From Ehretia macrophylla (Eukaryota; Streptophyta; Magnoliopsida; Boraginales; Ehretiaceae): a stretch of DNA of 64,000 bases. The translations under genes were made by a program, and so were the position numbers. The stretch's first letter is position 1. Every line of letters begins with the position of its first letter. The notes below the pieces were generated by a model, which did no database searches, was not told where the DNA came from, and worked only from the letters and a program-made list of their open reading frames with translations. The stretch spans positions 16,482,146 through 16,546,145 of the forward strand of contig CM075773.1 of NCBI GenBank assembly GCA_037974665.1, written 5' to 3'. Below are positions 11,453 through 22,965 of the stretch, piece after piece.

Positions 11453-12010
11453 GTCATGTTGAGGGCACAATTCTTTTATGTGTTAACGGTTCACAGTCCC
11501 AGCCTAGAGATATGGCCCATTCAAAAGGCCCAATGGGCTTAACGACAACCCATCCGCTTCAACTACGCAGCATCCTCGCAAGACGTGATATCGACGCATT
11601 GTAGGGTCCTCGAATGTGCCGCGAGTAAGGTTGTCGTCCTTTTAATAGCTCACGACGTATGATCCGGGACTGAAAAACAGAGCAGAAGAAGAAAAGTAGC
11701 CCGAAACTGATGAAAACGTTCGATTTTGAGCTCCGTAAAGGGCATAGCGAGCCAGCTCGCTGCCCCAGTCGTAGAGCTCTCAGAGAGCTTTCCAACGGTA
11801 TGCTGTGCGCATCGTAACTCCTTACGGATCAAAAGTTATGGGCACCGTAGCGACGGAGACCTGGTCACAAGTCCTACGCCCTCGGTTTGCGGGCCCAGCC
11901 TCCACGTGAAGAGAAGTTGTCTTGCCCAAGGTGCCGTGGGATTCGATAACAGAAATGTGGTGGGTAAAGTATCTTGGCATCCCTAACCGGAGCAAAAAAA
12001 ATTGAAAAAG

Positions 12011-12129
12011 GGAGTGCAACACAAGGACTTCCCAGGGGGTCACCCATCCTAGTACTACTTTCGCCCAAGCATGTTTAACTTCGGAGTTCTGATGGGATCC
12101 GGTGCTTCAGTGCTGGTATGATCGCACCC
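12011..12129 (-). rRNA. 5S rRNA gene 18
   Basis: Seven changes: C117T, C107T, G70A, G58A, G56A, T24A, A22G. Base -1 is G instead of C. Function doubtful. Confidence 0.88.
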
Positions 12130-12687
12130 CTCATGTTGAGGGCACAATTCCTTTATATGTTAACGGTTCACAGTCCCAGCCTAGAGATATGGCCCATTCA
12201 AAAGGCCCAATGGGCTTAACGACAACCCATTCGCTTCAACAATGCAGCATCCTCGCAAGACGTGATATCGACGCATTGTAGGGTCCTCTAATGTGCCGCG
12301 AGTAAGGTTGTCGTCTTTTTAACAGCTCACGACGTACGATCCAGGACGGAAAAACAGAGCAAAAGAAGAAAAGTGGCCCGAAACTGATGAAAACGTTCGA
12401 ATTTGAGCTCCGAAAAGGGCAAAGCGAGCTAGCTCGCTGCCTCCGTCGTAGAGCTCTCAGAGTGCTTTCCAACGGTATGTTGTGCGCCTCGTAACTCCTT
12501 ACGGATCAAAAGTTATGGGCACCGTAGCGACGGAGACCTGGTCACAAGCCCTACGCCCTCGGTTTGCGTGCCCAACCTCCACGTGAAGAGAAGTTGTCTT
12601 GCCCAAGGTGCCGTGGGATTCGATAATAGAAATGTGGTGGGTAAAGTATCTTGGCAACCCTAACCGGAGCAAAAAAAATTGAAAAGG

Positions 12688-12806
12688 GGGGTGCAACACG
12701 AGGACTTCCCAGGGGGTCACCCATCCTAGTACTACTCTCGCCCAAGCACTCTTAACTTCGGAGTTCTGATGGGATCCGGTGCATTAGTGCTGGTGTGATC
12801 GCACCC
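12688..12806 (-). rRNA. 5S rRNA gene 19
   Basis: C57A (box A) and T12C. Confidence 0.95.
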
Positions 12807-13364
12807 GTCATGTTGAGGGCACAATTCCTTTATGTGTTAACGGTTCACAGTCCCAGCCTAGAGATATGGCCCATTCAAAAGGCCCAATGGGCTTAACGAC
12901 AACCCATCCGCTTCAACAACGCAGCATCCTCGCAAGACGTGATATCGACGCATTGTAGCGTCCTCTAATGTGCCGCGAGTAACGTTGTCGTCCTTTTAAC
13001 AGCTCACGACGTACGATCCGAGAATGAAAAACATAGCAAAAGAAGAAAAGTGGCCCGAAACTAATGAAAACGTTAGATTTTGAGCTCCGAAAAGGACACG
13101 CCGAGCTAGCTAGCTGCCCCCGTCATAGAGCTCTCGGAGAGCTTTCCAACGGTATGTTGTGCGCTGCGTAACTCCTTACGGATCAAAAGTTATGGGAACC
13201 GGAGCGACGGAGACCTGGCCACAAGCCCTACGCCTTCGGTTTGCGGGCCCAGCCTCCACGTGAAGAGAAATTGTCTGGCCCAAGGTGCCGTGTAATTCGA
13301 TAATAGAAATGTGGTGGGTAAAGTATCTTGGCAACGCTAACCGGAGCAAAAAAAATTGAAAATG

Positions 13365-13483
13365 GGGGTGCAACACGAGGACTTCCCAGGGGGTCACCCA
13401 TCCTAGTACTACTTTCGCCCAAGCACGTTTAACTTCGGAGTTTTGATGGGATTTGGTGCATTAGTGCTGGTATGATCGCACCC
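13365..13483 (-). rRNA. 5S rRNA gene 20
   Basis: G70A, G56A, G41A, G31A, G30A; all transitions. The BamHI site is lost. Confidence 0.92.
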
Positions 13484-14041
13484 GTCATGTTGAGGGCACA
13501 ATTCCTTTATGTGTTAACGGTTCACAGTCCCAGACTAGAGATATGGCCCATTCAAAAGGCCCAATGGGCTTAACGACAACCCATCCGCTTCAACAACGAA
13601 GCAACCTAGCAAGATGTGATATCGACGCATTGTAGGGTCCTCTAATGTGCCGCGAGTAAGGTTGTCGTCCTTTTAACGGCTCACGACGTATCATCCGGGA
13701 CGGAAAAATAGAGCAAAAGAAGAAAAGTGGCCTGAAACTGATGAAAACGTTCGATTTTGAGCTCCGAAAAGGGCACAGTGAGCGTGCTCGCTGCCCCCAT
13801 CGTAGAGCTCTCAGAGAGCTTTCACACGGTATGCTGTGCGCATCGTAACTCCTTTCGGATCAAAAGTTATGGGCACCGTAGCGACGGAGACCTGGTCACA
13901 AGCCCTACGCCCTCGGTTTGCGGGCCCAGCCTCCACGTGAAGAGAAGTTGTCTTGCCCAAGGTGCCGTGGGATTCGATAATAGAAATGTGGTGGGTAAAG
14001 TATCTTGGCAACCCTAACCGGAGCAAAAAAAATTGAAAAGG

Positions 14042-14160
14042 GGGGTGCAACACGAGGACTTCCCAGGGGGTCACCCATCCTAGTACTACTTTCGCCCAAG
14101 CACGCTTAACTTCGGAGTTCTAATGGGATCCGGTGCATTAGTGCTGGTATGATCGCACCC
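14042..14160 (-). rRNA. 5S rRNA gene 21
   Basis: G70A and C39T. G70A recurs in genes 16, 17, 18 and 20, a local variant of the 10.7-14.1 kb stretch. Confidence 0.95.
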
Positions 14161-14718
14161 GTCATGTTGAGGGCACAATTCCTTTATGTGTTAACGGTTC
14201 ACAGTCCCAGCCTAGAGATATGGCCCATTCAAAAGGCCCAATGGACTTAACGACAACCCATCCGCTTCAACAACGCAGCATCCTCGCAAGACGTGATATC
14301 GACGCATTGTAGGGTCCTCTAATGTGCAGCGAGTAAGGTTGTCGTCCTTTTAACAGCTCACGACGTATGATCCGGGACGGAAAAATAGAGCAAAAGAAGA
14401 AAAGTGGCCCGAAACTGATGAAAACGTTCGATTTTGAGCTCCGAAAAGGGCACATCGAGCATGCTCGCTGCCCCCGTCGTAGAGCTCTCAGAGAGCTTTC
14501 CAACGGTATGCTGTGCGCATCGTAACTCCTTACGGATCAAAAGTTATGGGCACCGTAGCGACGGAGACCTGGTCACAAGTCCTACGCCCTCGGTTTGCGG
14601 GCCCAGCCTCCACGTGAAGAGAAGTTGTCTTGCCCAAGGTGCCGTGGGATTCGATAATAGAAATGTGGTGGGTAAAGTATCTTGGCAACCCTAACCGGAG
14701 CAAAAAAAATTGAAAATG

Positions 14719-14837
14719 GGGGTGCAACACGAGGACTTCCCAGGGGGTCACCCATCCTAGTACTACTCTCGCCCAAGCACGCTTAACTTCGGAGTTCTGA
14801 TAGGATCCGGTGCATTAGTGCTGGTATGATCGCACCC
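14719..14837 (-). rRNA. 5S rRNA gene 22
   Basis: One change, C36T. Confidence 0.95.
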
Positions 14838-15395
14838 GTCATGTTGAGGGCACAATTCCTTTATGTGTTAACGATTCACTGTCCCAGACTAGAGATATGG
14901 CCCATTCAAAAGGCCCAATGGGCTTAACGACAACCCATCCGCTTCAACAACGCAGCATCCTCGCAAGACGTGATATCGACGCATTGTAGGGTCCTCTAAT
15001 GTGCTGCGAGTAAGGTTGTCGTCCTTTTAACAACTCACGACGTATGATTCGGGACGAAAAAACAGACAAAAAGAAGAATAGTAGCCCGAAATTGATGAAA
15101 CCGTTCGATTTTGAGCTCTGAAAACGGCACGGCGAGCTAGCTACCTGGCCCCGTCGTAGAGCTCTCGGAGAGCTTTCCAACGGTATGTTGTGCACCTCGT
15201 AACTCCATACGGATCAAAAGTTATGGACACCGTAGCGACGGAGACCTGGTCACAAGCCCTACGCCCTCGGTTTGCGGGCCCAGCCTCCACGTGAAGAGAA
15301 GGTGGCTTGCCCAAGATGCTGTGGGATTGGATAATAGAAATGTGGTGGGTAAAGTATCTTAGCAACCCTAACCGGAGCAAAAAAAATTGAAAAGG

Positions 15396-15514
15396 GGGGT
15401 GCAACACGAGGACTTCCCCGGGGGTCACCCAACCTAGTACAACTCTCGCCCAAGCACGCTTAACTTCGGAGTTCTGATGGGATCCGGTGCATTAGTGCTG
15501 GTATGATCGCACCC
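15396..15514 (-). rRNA. 5S rRNA gene 23
   Basis: T96G, A83T, A74T. Base -1 is T. Confidence 0.94.
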
Positions 15515-16072
15515 ATCATGTTGAGGGCACAATTCCTTTATGTGTTAACGGTTCACAGTCCCAGCCTAGAGATATGGCCCATTCAAAAGGCCCAATGGGC
15601 TTAACGACAACCCATCCGCTTCAACAACGCAGAATCCTCGCAAGACGTGATATCGACGCATTGTAGGGTCCTCTAATGTGCCGCGAGTAAGGTTGTCGTC
15701 CTTTTAACAGCTCACGACGTACGATCCGGGATGGAAAAACAGAGCAAAAGAAGAAAAGTGGCCCGAAACTAATGAAAACGTTCAATTTTGAGCTCCAAGA
15801 AGGGTACCGCGAGCTAGCTAGAAGCCCCTGTCGTAGAGCTCTCAGAGAGCTTTCCAACGGTATGCTCTGCGCCTCGTAACTCCTTACGGATCAAAAGTTA
15901 TGGGCACCGTAGCGACGGAGACCTGGTCACAAGCCCTATGCCCTCGGTTTGCGGGCCCAGCCTCCACGTGAAGAGAAGTTGTCTTGCCCAAGGTGCCGTG
16001 GGATTCGATAATAGAAATGTGGTGGGTAAAGTATCTTGGCATCCCTAACCGGAGCAAAAAAAATTGAAAAGG

Positions 16073-16191
16073 GGGGTGCAACACGAGGACTTCCCAGGGA
16101 GTCACCCATCCTAGTACTACTCTCGCCCAAGCAAGCTTAACTTCGGAGTTCTGATGGGATCCGGTGCATTAGTGCTGGTATGATCGCACCC
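16073..16191 (-). rRNA. 5S rRNA gene 24
   Basis: C92T and G58T, the latter shared with gene 6. Confidence 0.95.
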
Positions 16192-16749
16192 GTCATGTTG
16201 AGGGCACAATTCCTTTATGTGTTAACGGTTCACAGTTCCAGCCTAGAGATATGGCCCATTCAAAAGGCCCAATGGGCTTAACGACAACCCATCCGCTTCA
16301 ACAACGCAGAATCCTCGCAAGACGTGATATCGACTCATTGTAGGGTCCTCTAATGTGCCGCGAGTAAGGTTGTCATCCTTTTAACAGCTCACGACGTACG
16401 ATCCGGGAAGGAAAAACAGAGCAAAAGAAGAAAAGTTGACCGAAACTGATGAAAACGTTCGATTTTGCCCTCCGAAAAGGGCACGACGAGCTAGCTACCT
16501 GCCCCCGTCGTAAAGCTCACGGAGAGCTTTCCAACGGTATGATGTGCGTCGCGTAACGCCTTACGGATCAAAAGTTATGGGCACCGGAGCGACGCAGACC
16601 TGGTCACAAGCCCTACGCCCTCGGTTTGCGGGCCCAGCCTCCACGTGAAGAGAAGTTGACTTGCCCAAGGTGCCGTGGGATTCGATAATAGAAATGTGGT
16701 GGGTAAAGTATCTCGGTAACCCTAACCGGAGCAAAAAAAATTGATAAGG

Positions 16750-16868
16750 GGGGTGAAACACGAGGACTTCCCAGGGGGTCACCCATCCTAGTACTACTCT
16801 CGCCCAAGCACGCTTAACTTCGGAGTTCTGATGGGATCTGGTGCATTAGTACTGGTATGATCGCACCC
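16750..16868 (-). rRNA. 5S rRNA gene 25
   Basis: G113T, G30A, C18T. Confidence 0.94.
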
Positions 16869-17426
16869 GTCATGTTGAGGGCACAATTCCTTTATGTGTT
16901 AATGGTTCACAGTCCCAGCGTAGAGATATGGCCCATTCAAAAGGCCCAATGGGCTTAACGACAACCCATCCGCTTCAACAACGCAGCATCCTAGCAAGAT
17001 GTGATATCGACGCATTGTAGGGTCCTCTAATGTGCCGCGAGTATGGTTGTCGTCCTTTTAACAGCTCACGACGTATGATCCGGGACAGAAAAACAGCGCA
17101 AAAGAAGAAAAGTGGCCCGAAACTGATGAAAACGTTTAATTTTGAGCTCCAAAAAGGGCACAGCGAGCTAGCTCGCTGCCCCTGTCGTAGAGCTCTCAGA
17201 GAACTTTCCAACGGTATGCTGTGCGCATCGTAACTCCTTACGGATCAAAAGTTATGGGCACCGTAGCGACGGAGACCTGGTCACAAGCCCTACGCCCTCA
17301 GTTTGCGGGCCCAGCCTCCACGTGAAGAGAAGTTCTCTTGCCCAAGGTGCCGTGGGATTCGATAATAGAAATGTGGTGGGTAAATTATCTAGGCCTCCCA
17401 AACTGGAGCAAAAAAAATTGAAAAAG

Positions 17427-17545
17427 GGAGTGCAACACGAGGACTTCCCAGGGGGTCACCCATCCTAGTACTACTCTCGCCCAAGCACGCTTAACTTCGG
17501 AGTTCTGATGGGATCCGGTGCATTAGTGCTGGTATGATCGCACCC
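17427..17545 (-). rRNA. 5S rRNA gene 26
   Basis: Only C117T. The spacer below it has a rearranged stretch, TATCTAGGCCTCCCAAACTGG, near 17386-17406. Confidence 0.95.
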
Positions 17546-18103
17546 GTCATGTTGAGGGCACAATTCCTTTATGTGTTAACAGTTCACAGTCCCAGCCAAG
17601 AGATATGGCCCATTCAAAAGGCCCAATGGGCTTAACGACAACCCATCCGCTTCAACAACGCAGCATCCTCGCAAGACGTGATATCGACGCATTGTAGGGT
17701 CCTCTAATGTGCCGCGAGTAAGGTTGTCGTCCTTTTAACAGCTCACGACGTACGATCCGGGACGGAAAAACAGAGCAAAAGAAGAAAAGTAGACCGAAAA
17801 TGATGAAAACGTTCGATTTTGAGCTCCAAAAAGGGCACGGCGAGCTAGCTACCTGCCCTCGTCGCAGAGCTCTCAGAGAACTTTCCAACGGTATGTTGTG
17901 CGCCTCGTAACTCCTTACGGATCAAAAGTTATGGGCACCATAGCGACGGAGACCTGGTCACAAGCACTACGCCCTCGGTTTGCGGGCCCAGCCTCCACGT
18001 GAAGAGAAGTTGTCTTGCCCAAGGTGCCGTGGGATTCGATAATAGAAATGTGGTGGGTAAAGTATCTTGGCAACCCTAACCGGAGCAAAAAAAATTGAAA
18101 AGG

Positions 18104-18222
18104 GGGGTGCAACACGAGGACTTCAGCGGGGGTCACCCATCCTAGTACTATTCTCGACCAAGCACGCTTAACTTCGGAGTTCTGATGGGATCCGGTGCAT
18201 TAGTGCTGGTATGATCGCACCC
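18104..18222 (-). rRNA. 5S rRNA gene 27
   Basis: Changes at nt 98, 97 and 96 together, plus G72A and G66T. The promoter has -1 T, and GC at -14/-13 is altered to GA. Confidence 0.92.
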
Positions 18223-18763
18223 ACCATGTTGAGGTCACAATTCCTTTATGTGTTAACGGTTCAGAGTCCCAGCCTAGAGATATGGCCCATTCAAAAGGCC
18301 CAATGGGCTTAACGATAACCCATCCGCTTCAACAACGCAAAATCCTCGCAAGACGTGATATCGACGCATTGTAGGGTCCTCTAATGTGCCGCGAGTAAGG
18401 TTGTCATCCTTTTAACATCTCACGACATACGATCCGGGACGGAAAAATAGAGCAAAAGAAGAAAAGTGGCCCGAAACTGATGAAAACGTTCAATTTTGAG
18501 CTCCGAAAAGGGCACCGCGAACTAGCTCGCTGCCCCTGTCGTAGAGCTCTTAGAGAGCTTTCCAACGGTATGCTGTGCGCCTCGTAACTCCTTACGGATT
18601 AAAAGTTATGGGCACCGTAGCGACGGAGACCTGGTCACAAGCCCTACGCCCTCGGTTTGCGGGCCCAGCCTCCACGTGAAGAGAAGTTGTCTTGCCCAAG
18701 GTGCCGTGGGATTCGATAATAGAAATGTGGTGGGTAAAGTATCTTGGCAACCCTAACCGGAGC

Positions 18764-18778
18764 AAAAAAAATTGAAAA
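18764..18778 (-). terminator. RNA polymerase III terminator of gene 28 (array model)
   Basis: On the minus strand a TTTT (18778-18775) begins 3 nt past the gene end. After CAA it is followed by a T8 run (18771-18764). T-runs are the established termination signal of RNA polymerase III. The arrangement is kept in essentially every unit. Variants shorten the second run (CAAATTTTTT types), but the proximal TTTT remains. Confidence 0.85.
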
Positions 18779-18780
18779 TG

Positions 18781-18899
18781 GGGGTGCAACACGAGGACTT
18801 CCCAGGGGGTCACCCATCCTAGTACTACTCTCGCCCAAGCACGCTTAACTTCGGAGTTCTGATGGGATCCGGTGCATTAGTGCTGGTATGATCGCACCC
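18781..18899 (-). rRNA. 5S rRNA gene 28, consensus (array model)
   Basis: Exact consensus. The transcript would be about 119 nt, with helix I closed by GGGUGC against GCACCC. The internal boxes, external promoter, upstream motif and terminator are annotated separately here as the model for all copies. Confidence 0.97.
18803..18850 (-). promoter_or_regulatory. Internal control region of gene 28 (array model)
   Basis: This is the gene-internal promoter read by TFIIIA in 5S genes. Box A is nt 50-64 (18836-18850, AGTTAAGCGTGCTTG), the intermediate element nt 67-72 (18828-18833, CGAGAG) and box C nt 80-97 (18803-18820). Box limits follow the standard 5S map. The sequence is the array consensus, and changes in other copies are judged against it. 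Confidence 0.85.
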
Positions 18900-18926
18900 G
18901 TCATGTTGAGGGCACAATTCCTTTAT
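18900..18926 (-). promoter_or_regulatory. External 5S promoter of gene 28 (array model)
   Basis: Reading upstream on the minus strand there is C at -1, GC at -14/-13 (18913/18912) and ATAAAG at -27 to -22 (18926-18921). This closely matches the TATA-like, GC and -1 C elements known for plant 5S genes, where the GC pair is usually placed near -12. Units with damaged elements are noted at their genes. Confidence 0.82.
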
Positions 18927-18959
18927 GTGTTAACGGTTCACAGTCCCAGCCTAGAGATA

Positions 18960-18985
18960 TGGCCCATTCAAAAGGCCCAATGGGC
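18960..18985 (-). promoter_or_regulatory. Conserved TGGGCC pair upstream of the promoter (array model)
   Basis: The plus strand reads TGGCCCATT, an 8-nt link, then GCCCAATGGGC (18975-18985). On the transcribed strand this gives two TGGGCC motifs at about -61 to -86, and also an inverted repeat (GCCCATT/AATGGGC). TGGGCC is the core of plant site II elements, known from promoters of ribosomal-protein and growth genes. Function here is inferred only from position and near-universal retention. Some units are broken, for example TGGCAAATT near 6775. Confidence 0.5.
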
Positions 18986-19222
18986 TTAACGACAACCCAT
19001 CCGCTTCAACAACGCAGCATCCTCGCAAGACGTGATATCGACGCATTGTAGGGTCCTCTAATGTGCCGCGAGTAAGGTTGTCGTCCTTTTAACAGCTCAC
19101 GACGTACGATCCGGGACGGAAAAAACAGAGCAAAAGAAGAAAAGTAGCCCGAAACTGATGAAAACGTTCAATTCTGAGCTCCTAAAAGGGCACAGTGAGC
19201 TAGCTAGCTACCCCCGTCGTAG

Positions 19223-19237
19223 AGCTCTCGGAGAGCT
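19223..19237. repeat. Conserved spacer hairpin AGCTCTC-G-GAGAGCT (array model)
   Basis: Seven-base arms around a single G, perfect in this unit. Many units have A in place of G in the loop-side position (CTCAGAGAG). The hairpin persists through most of the array next to the hypervariable GAGC/GCTC palindrome. Confidence 0.6.
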
Positions 19238-19350
19238 TTCCAACGGTATGCTGTGCGCCTCGTAACTCCTTACGGATCAAAAGTTATGGGCACCGGAGCG
19301 ACGGAGACCTGGTCACAAGCCCTACGCCCTGGGTTTGGGGGCCCAGCCTC

Positions 19351-19356
19351 CACGTG
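19351..19356. promoter_or_regulatory. CACGTG hexamer in spacer (array model)
   Basis: This perfect palindromic G-box/E-box core recurs in most spacers, about 105 bp past the 3' end of the gene. It is lost by transition or transversion in some units (CTCGTG near 27478, 38310 and 42370). A binding role is not shown by the sequence. Confidence 0.4.
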
Positions 19357-19458
19357 AAGAGAAGTTGTCTTGCCCAAGGTGCTGTGGGATTCGATAATAG
19401 AAATGTGGTGGGTAAAGTATCTTGGCAACCCTAACCGGAGCAAAAAAAATTGAAAAGG

Positions 19459-19577
19459 GGGGTGCAACACGAGGACTTCCCAGGGGGTCACCCATCCTAG
19501 TACTACTCTCGCCCAAGCACGCTTAACTTCGGAGTTCTGATGGGATCCGGTGCATTAGTGCTGGTATGATCGCACCC
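19459..19577 (-). rRNA. 5S rRNA gene 29, consensus
   Basis: Exact consensus with an intact promoter. Genes 28-30 are three consecutive identical copies. Confidence 0.97.
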
Positions 19578-20135
19578 GTCATGTTGAGGGCACAATTCCT
19601 TTATGTGTTAACGGTTCACAGTCCCAGCCTAGAGATATGGCCCATTCAAAAGGCCCAATGGGCTTAACGACAACCCATCCGCTTCAACAACGCAGCATCC
19701 TCGCAAGACGTGATATCGACGCGTTGTAGGGTCCTCTAATGTGCCGCGAGTAAGGTTGTTGTCCTTTTAACAGCTCACGACGTACGATCCGGGAGGGAAA
19801 AATAGAGCAAAAGAAGAAAAGTGGCCCGAAACTGATGAAAACGTTCGATTTTGAGCTCCGAAAAGGGCACAATTAAGTAGCTCGCTACCCCTGTCGTAGA
19901 GCTCTCAGAGAGCTTTCCAACTGTATGCTGTTCGCCTCGTAACTCCATACGGATCAAAAGTTATGGGCACCGTAGCGACGGAGACCTGGTCACAAGCCCT
20001 ACGCCCTCGGTTTGCGGGCCCAGCCTCCACGTGAAGAGAAGTTGTCTTGCCCAAGGTACCGTGGGATTCGATAATAGAAATGTGGTGGGTAAAGTATCTT
20101 GGCAACCCTAACCGGAGCAAAAAAAAATGAAAAGG

Positions 20136-20254
20136 GGGGTGCAACACGAGGACTTCCCAGGGGGTCACCCATCCTAGTACTACTCTCGCCCAAGCACGCT
20201 TAACTTCGGAGTTCTGATGGGATCCGGTGCATTAGTGCTGGTATGATCGCACCC
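20136..20254 (-). rRNA. 5S rRNA gene 30, consensus
   Basis: Exact consensus gene body, but the TATA-like element is changed to ACAAAAAG. Confidence 0.96.
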
Positions 20255-20812
20255 GTCATGTTGAGGGCACAATTCCTTTTTGTGTTAACGGTTCACAGTC
20301 CCAGCCTAGATATATGGCCCATTCAAAAGGCCCAATGGGCTTAACGACAACCTATCCGATTCAACAACGCAGCATCCTCGCAAGACGTGATATCGACGCA
20401 TTGTAGGGTCCTCTAATGTGCCGCGAGTAAGGTTGTCATCCTTTTAACAGCTCACGACGTAAGATCCGGGACGGAAAAACAGAGCAAATGAAGAAAAATG
20501 GCCCGAAATTGATGAAAACGTTCAATTTTGAGCTCCGAAAAGGGCACAGCGAGCTAGCTAGCTGCCCCCGTCGTAGAGCTCTCAGAGAGGTTTCCAACGG
20601 TATGCTGTGCGCCTCGTAACTCCTTTCGGATCAAAAGTTATGGGTACCGGAGCGACGGAGACCTGGTCACAAGCCCTACGCCCTCGGTTTACGGGCCCAG
20701 CCTCCACGTGAAGAGAAGTTGTCTTGCCCAAGGTGCAGTGGGATTCGATAATAGAAATGTGGTGGGTAAAGTATCTTGGCAACCCTAACCGGAGCAAAAA
20801 AAATTGAAAATG

Positions 20813-20931
20813 GGGGTGCAACACGAGGACTTCCCAGGGGGTCACCCATCCTAGTACTACTCTCGCCCAAGCACGCTTAACTTCGGAGTTCCAATGGGAT
20901 CCGGTGCATTAGTGCTGGTGTGATCGCACCC
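20813..20931 (-). rRNA. 5S rRNA gene 31
   Basis: A40G, C39T, T12C. Confidence 0.94.
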
Positions 20932-21489
20932 GTCATGCTGAGGGCACAATTCCTTTATGTGTTAACGGTTCACAGTCCCAGCCTAGAGATATGGCCCATT
21001 CAAAAGGCCCAATGGGCTTAACGACAACCCATCCGCTTCAACAACGCAGCATCCTCGCAAGACGTGATATCGACGCATTGTAGGGTCCTCTAATGTGCAG
21101 CGAGTAAAGTTGTCGTCCTTTTAACAGCTCACGACGTACGATCCGGGATGGAAATACAGAGCAAAAGAAGAAAAGTAGCCCGAAACTGATGAAAACGTTC
21201 AATTTTGAGCTCCGAAAAGGGCACGGCGAGCTAGCTACCTGCCCCCGTCGTAGAGCTCTCGGAGAGCTTTCCAACGGTATGCTGTGCGTTGCGTAACTCC
21301 TTACGGATCAAAAGTTATGGGCACCGAAGCGACAGAGACCTGGTCACAAGCCCTACGCCCTCGGTTTGCGGGCCCAGCCTCCACGTGAAGAGAAGTTGTC
21401 TTGCCCAAGGTGCCGTGGGATTCGATAATAGAAATGTGGTGGGTAAAGTATCTTGGCAACCCTAACCGGAGCAAAAAAAATTGAAAAGG

Positions 21490-21608
21490 GGGGTGCAACA
21501 TGAGGACTTCCCAGGGGGTCACCGATCCTAGTACTACTCTCGCCCAAACACGCTTAACTTCGGAGTTCTGATGGGATCCGGTGCATTAGTGCTGGTATGA
21601 TCGCACCC
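21490..21608 (-). rRNA. 5S rRNA gene 32
   Basis: G108A, G85C, C61T. C61T lies in box A. Confidence 0.94.
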
Positions 21609-22168
21609 GTCATGTTGAGGGCACAATTCCTTTATGTGTTAACGGTTCACAGTCCCAGCCTAGAGATATGGCCCATTCAAAAGGCCCAATGGGCTTAACG
21701 AAAACCCATCCGCTTCAACAACGCAGCATCCTCGCAAGACGTAATATCGATACATTGTAGGGTCCTCTAATGTGCCGCGAGTAAGGTTGTCCCCCTTTTA
21801 ACAGCTCACGACGTACGATCCGGGATGGAAAAACACAGCAAAAGAAGAAAAGTGTCCCGAAACTGATGAAAACGTTCAATTTTGAGCTCCGAATAGGGCA
21901 CAGCGAGGAATCTCGCTACCCCCGTCGTAGAGCTCTCAGAGAGCTTTCCAACTGTATGCTGTGCGCCTCGTAACTCCATACGGATCAAAAGTTATGGGCA
22001 CCGTAGCGACGGAGACCTGGTCACAAGCCCTACGCCCTCGGTTTGCGGGGCCAGCCTCCACGTGAAGTGAAGTTGTCTTGCCCAAGGTGCCGTGGGACTC
22101 GGTAATAGAAATGTGGTGGATAAAGTATCTTGGCAACCCTAATCGGGGCAAAAAAAATTGAAAAAGGG

Positions 22169-22287
22169 GGGGTGCAACACGAGGACTTCCCCAGGGGTCA
22201 CCCATCCTAGTACTACTCTCACCCATGCACGCTTAACTTCGGAGTTCTAATGGGATCCGGTGCATTAGTGCTGGTATGATCGCACCC
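22169..22287 (-). rRNA. 5S rRNA gene 33
   Basis: T96G, C95T, C67T, T62A, C39T. A longer G-run adjoins the 3' end. Confidence 0.92.
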
Positions 22288-22846
22288 GCCATGTTGAGGG
22301 CACAATTCCTTTATGTGTTAACGGTTCACAGTCCCAGCCTAGAGATATGGCCCATTCAAAAGGCCCAATGGGCTTAACGACAACCCATCCGCTTCAACAA
22401 CGTAGCATCCTCGCAAGACGTGATATCGACGCATTGTAGGGTCCTCTAATGTGCCGCGAGTAAGGTTGTCGTCCTTTTAACAGCTCACAACGTACGATCC
22501 GGGACGGAAAAAACAGAGCAAAAGAAGAAAAGTAGCCCAAAACTGATGAAAACGTTCAATTTTGAGCTCCGAAAAGGGCACGGCGAGCTAGCTACCTGCC
22601 CCCGACGTAGAGCTCTCGGAGAGATTTCCAACGGTATGCTGTGCACCTCGTAACTCCTTACGGATCAAAAGTTATGGGCACCGTAGCGACGGAGACCTGG
22701 TCATAAGCCCTACGCCCTCGGTTTGCGGGCCCAGCCTCCACGTGAAGTGAAGTTGTCTTGCCCAAGGTGCCGTGGGATTCGATAATAGAAATTTGGTGGG
22801 TAAAGTATCTTGGCAACCCTAACCGTAGCAAAAAAAATTGAGAAGG

Positions 22847-22965
22847 GGTGTGCAACACGAGGACTTCCCAGGGGGTCACCCATCCTAGTACTACTCTCGC
22901 CCAAGCACGCTTAACTTCGGAGTTCTGGTAGGATCCGGTGCATTAGTGCTGGTATGATCGCACCC
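22847..22965 (-). rRNA. 5S rRNA gene 34
   Basis: C117A, T38C, C36T. Confidence 0.94.

Larger units (their letters stand above)
18900..19458 (-). other. Representative intergenic spacer (genes 28-29)
   Basis: This 559-bp spacer stands for all others. From high to low coordinate, the part downstream of gene 29 has T-runs (19442-19456), an ACTTTACCCACCACATT block, CACGTG (19351-19356) and a GC-rich block. It continues with CATAACTTTTGATCCGTAAG near 19268-19287, a perfect 7-bp-arm hairpin (19223-19237) and a variable AGCTAGCTAGCT palindrome near 19198-19209. Next come a purine-rich tract (19122-19145 on the plus strand), a GATATC block near 19037, the TGGGCC pair and the promoter of gene 28. I see no open reading frame with coding character. 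Confidence 0.9.

Noticed and set aside
17386..17406. Possible insertion in the spacer below gene 26
   Set aside because: Unit length is unchanged at 677 bp; it is a cluster of substitutions, not inserted DNA.
18975..18985. Terminal inverted repeats of a small transposon
   Set aside because: The GCCCATT/AATGGGC pair is only a few bases apart; there is no target-site duplication and no empty units to compare.
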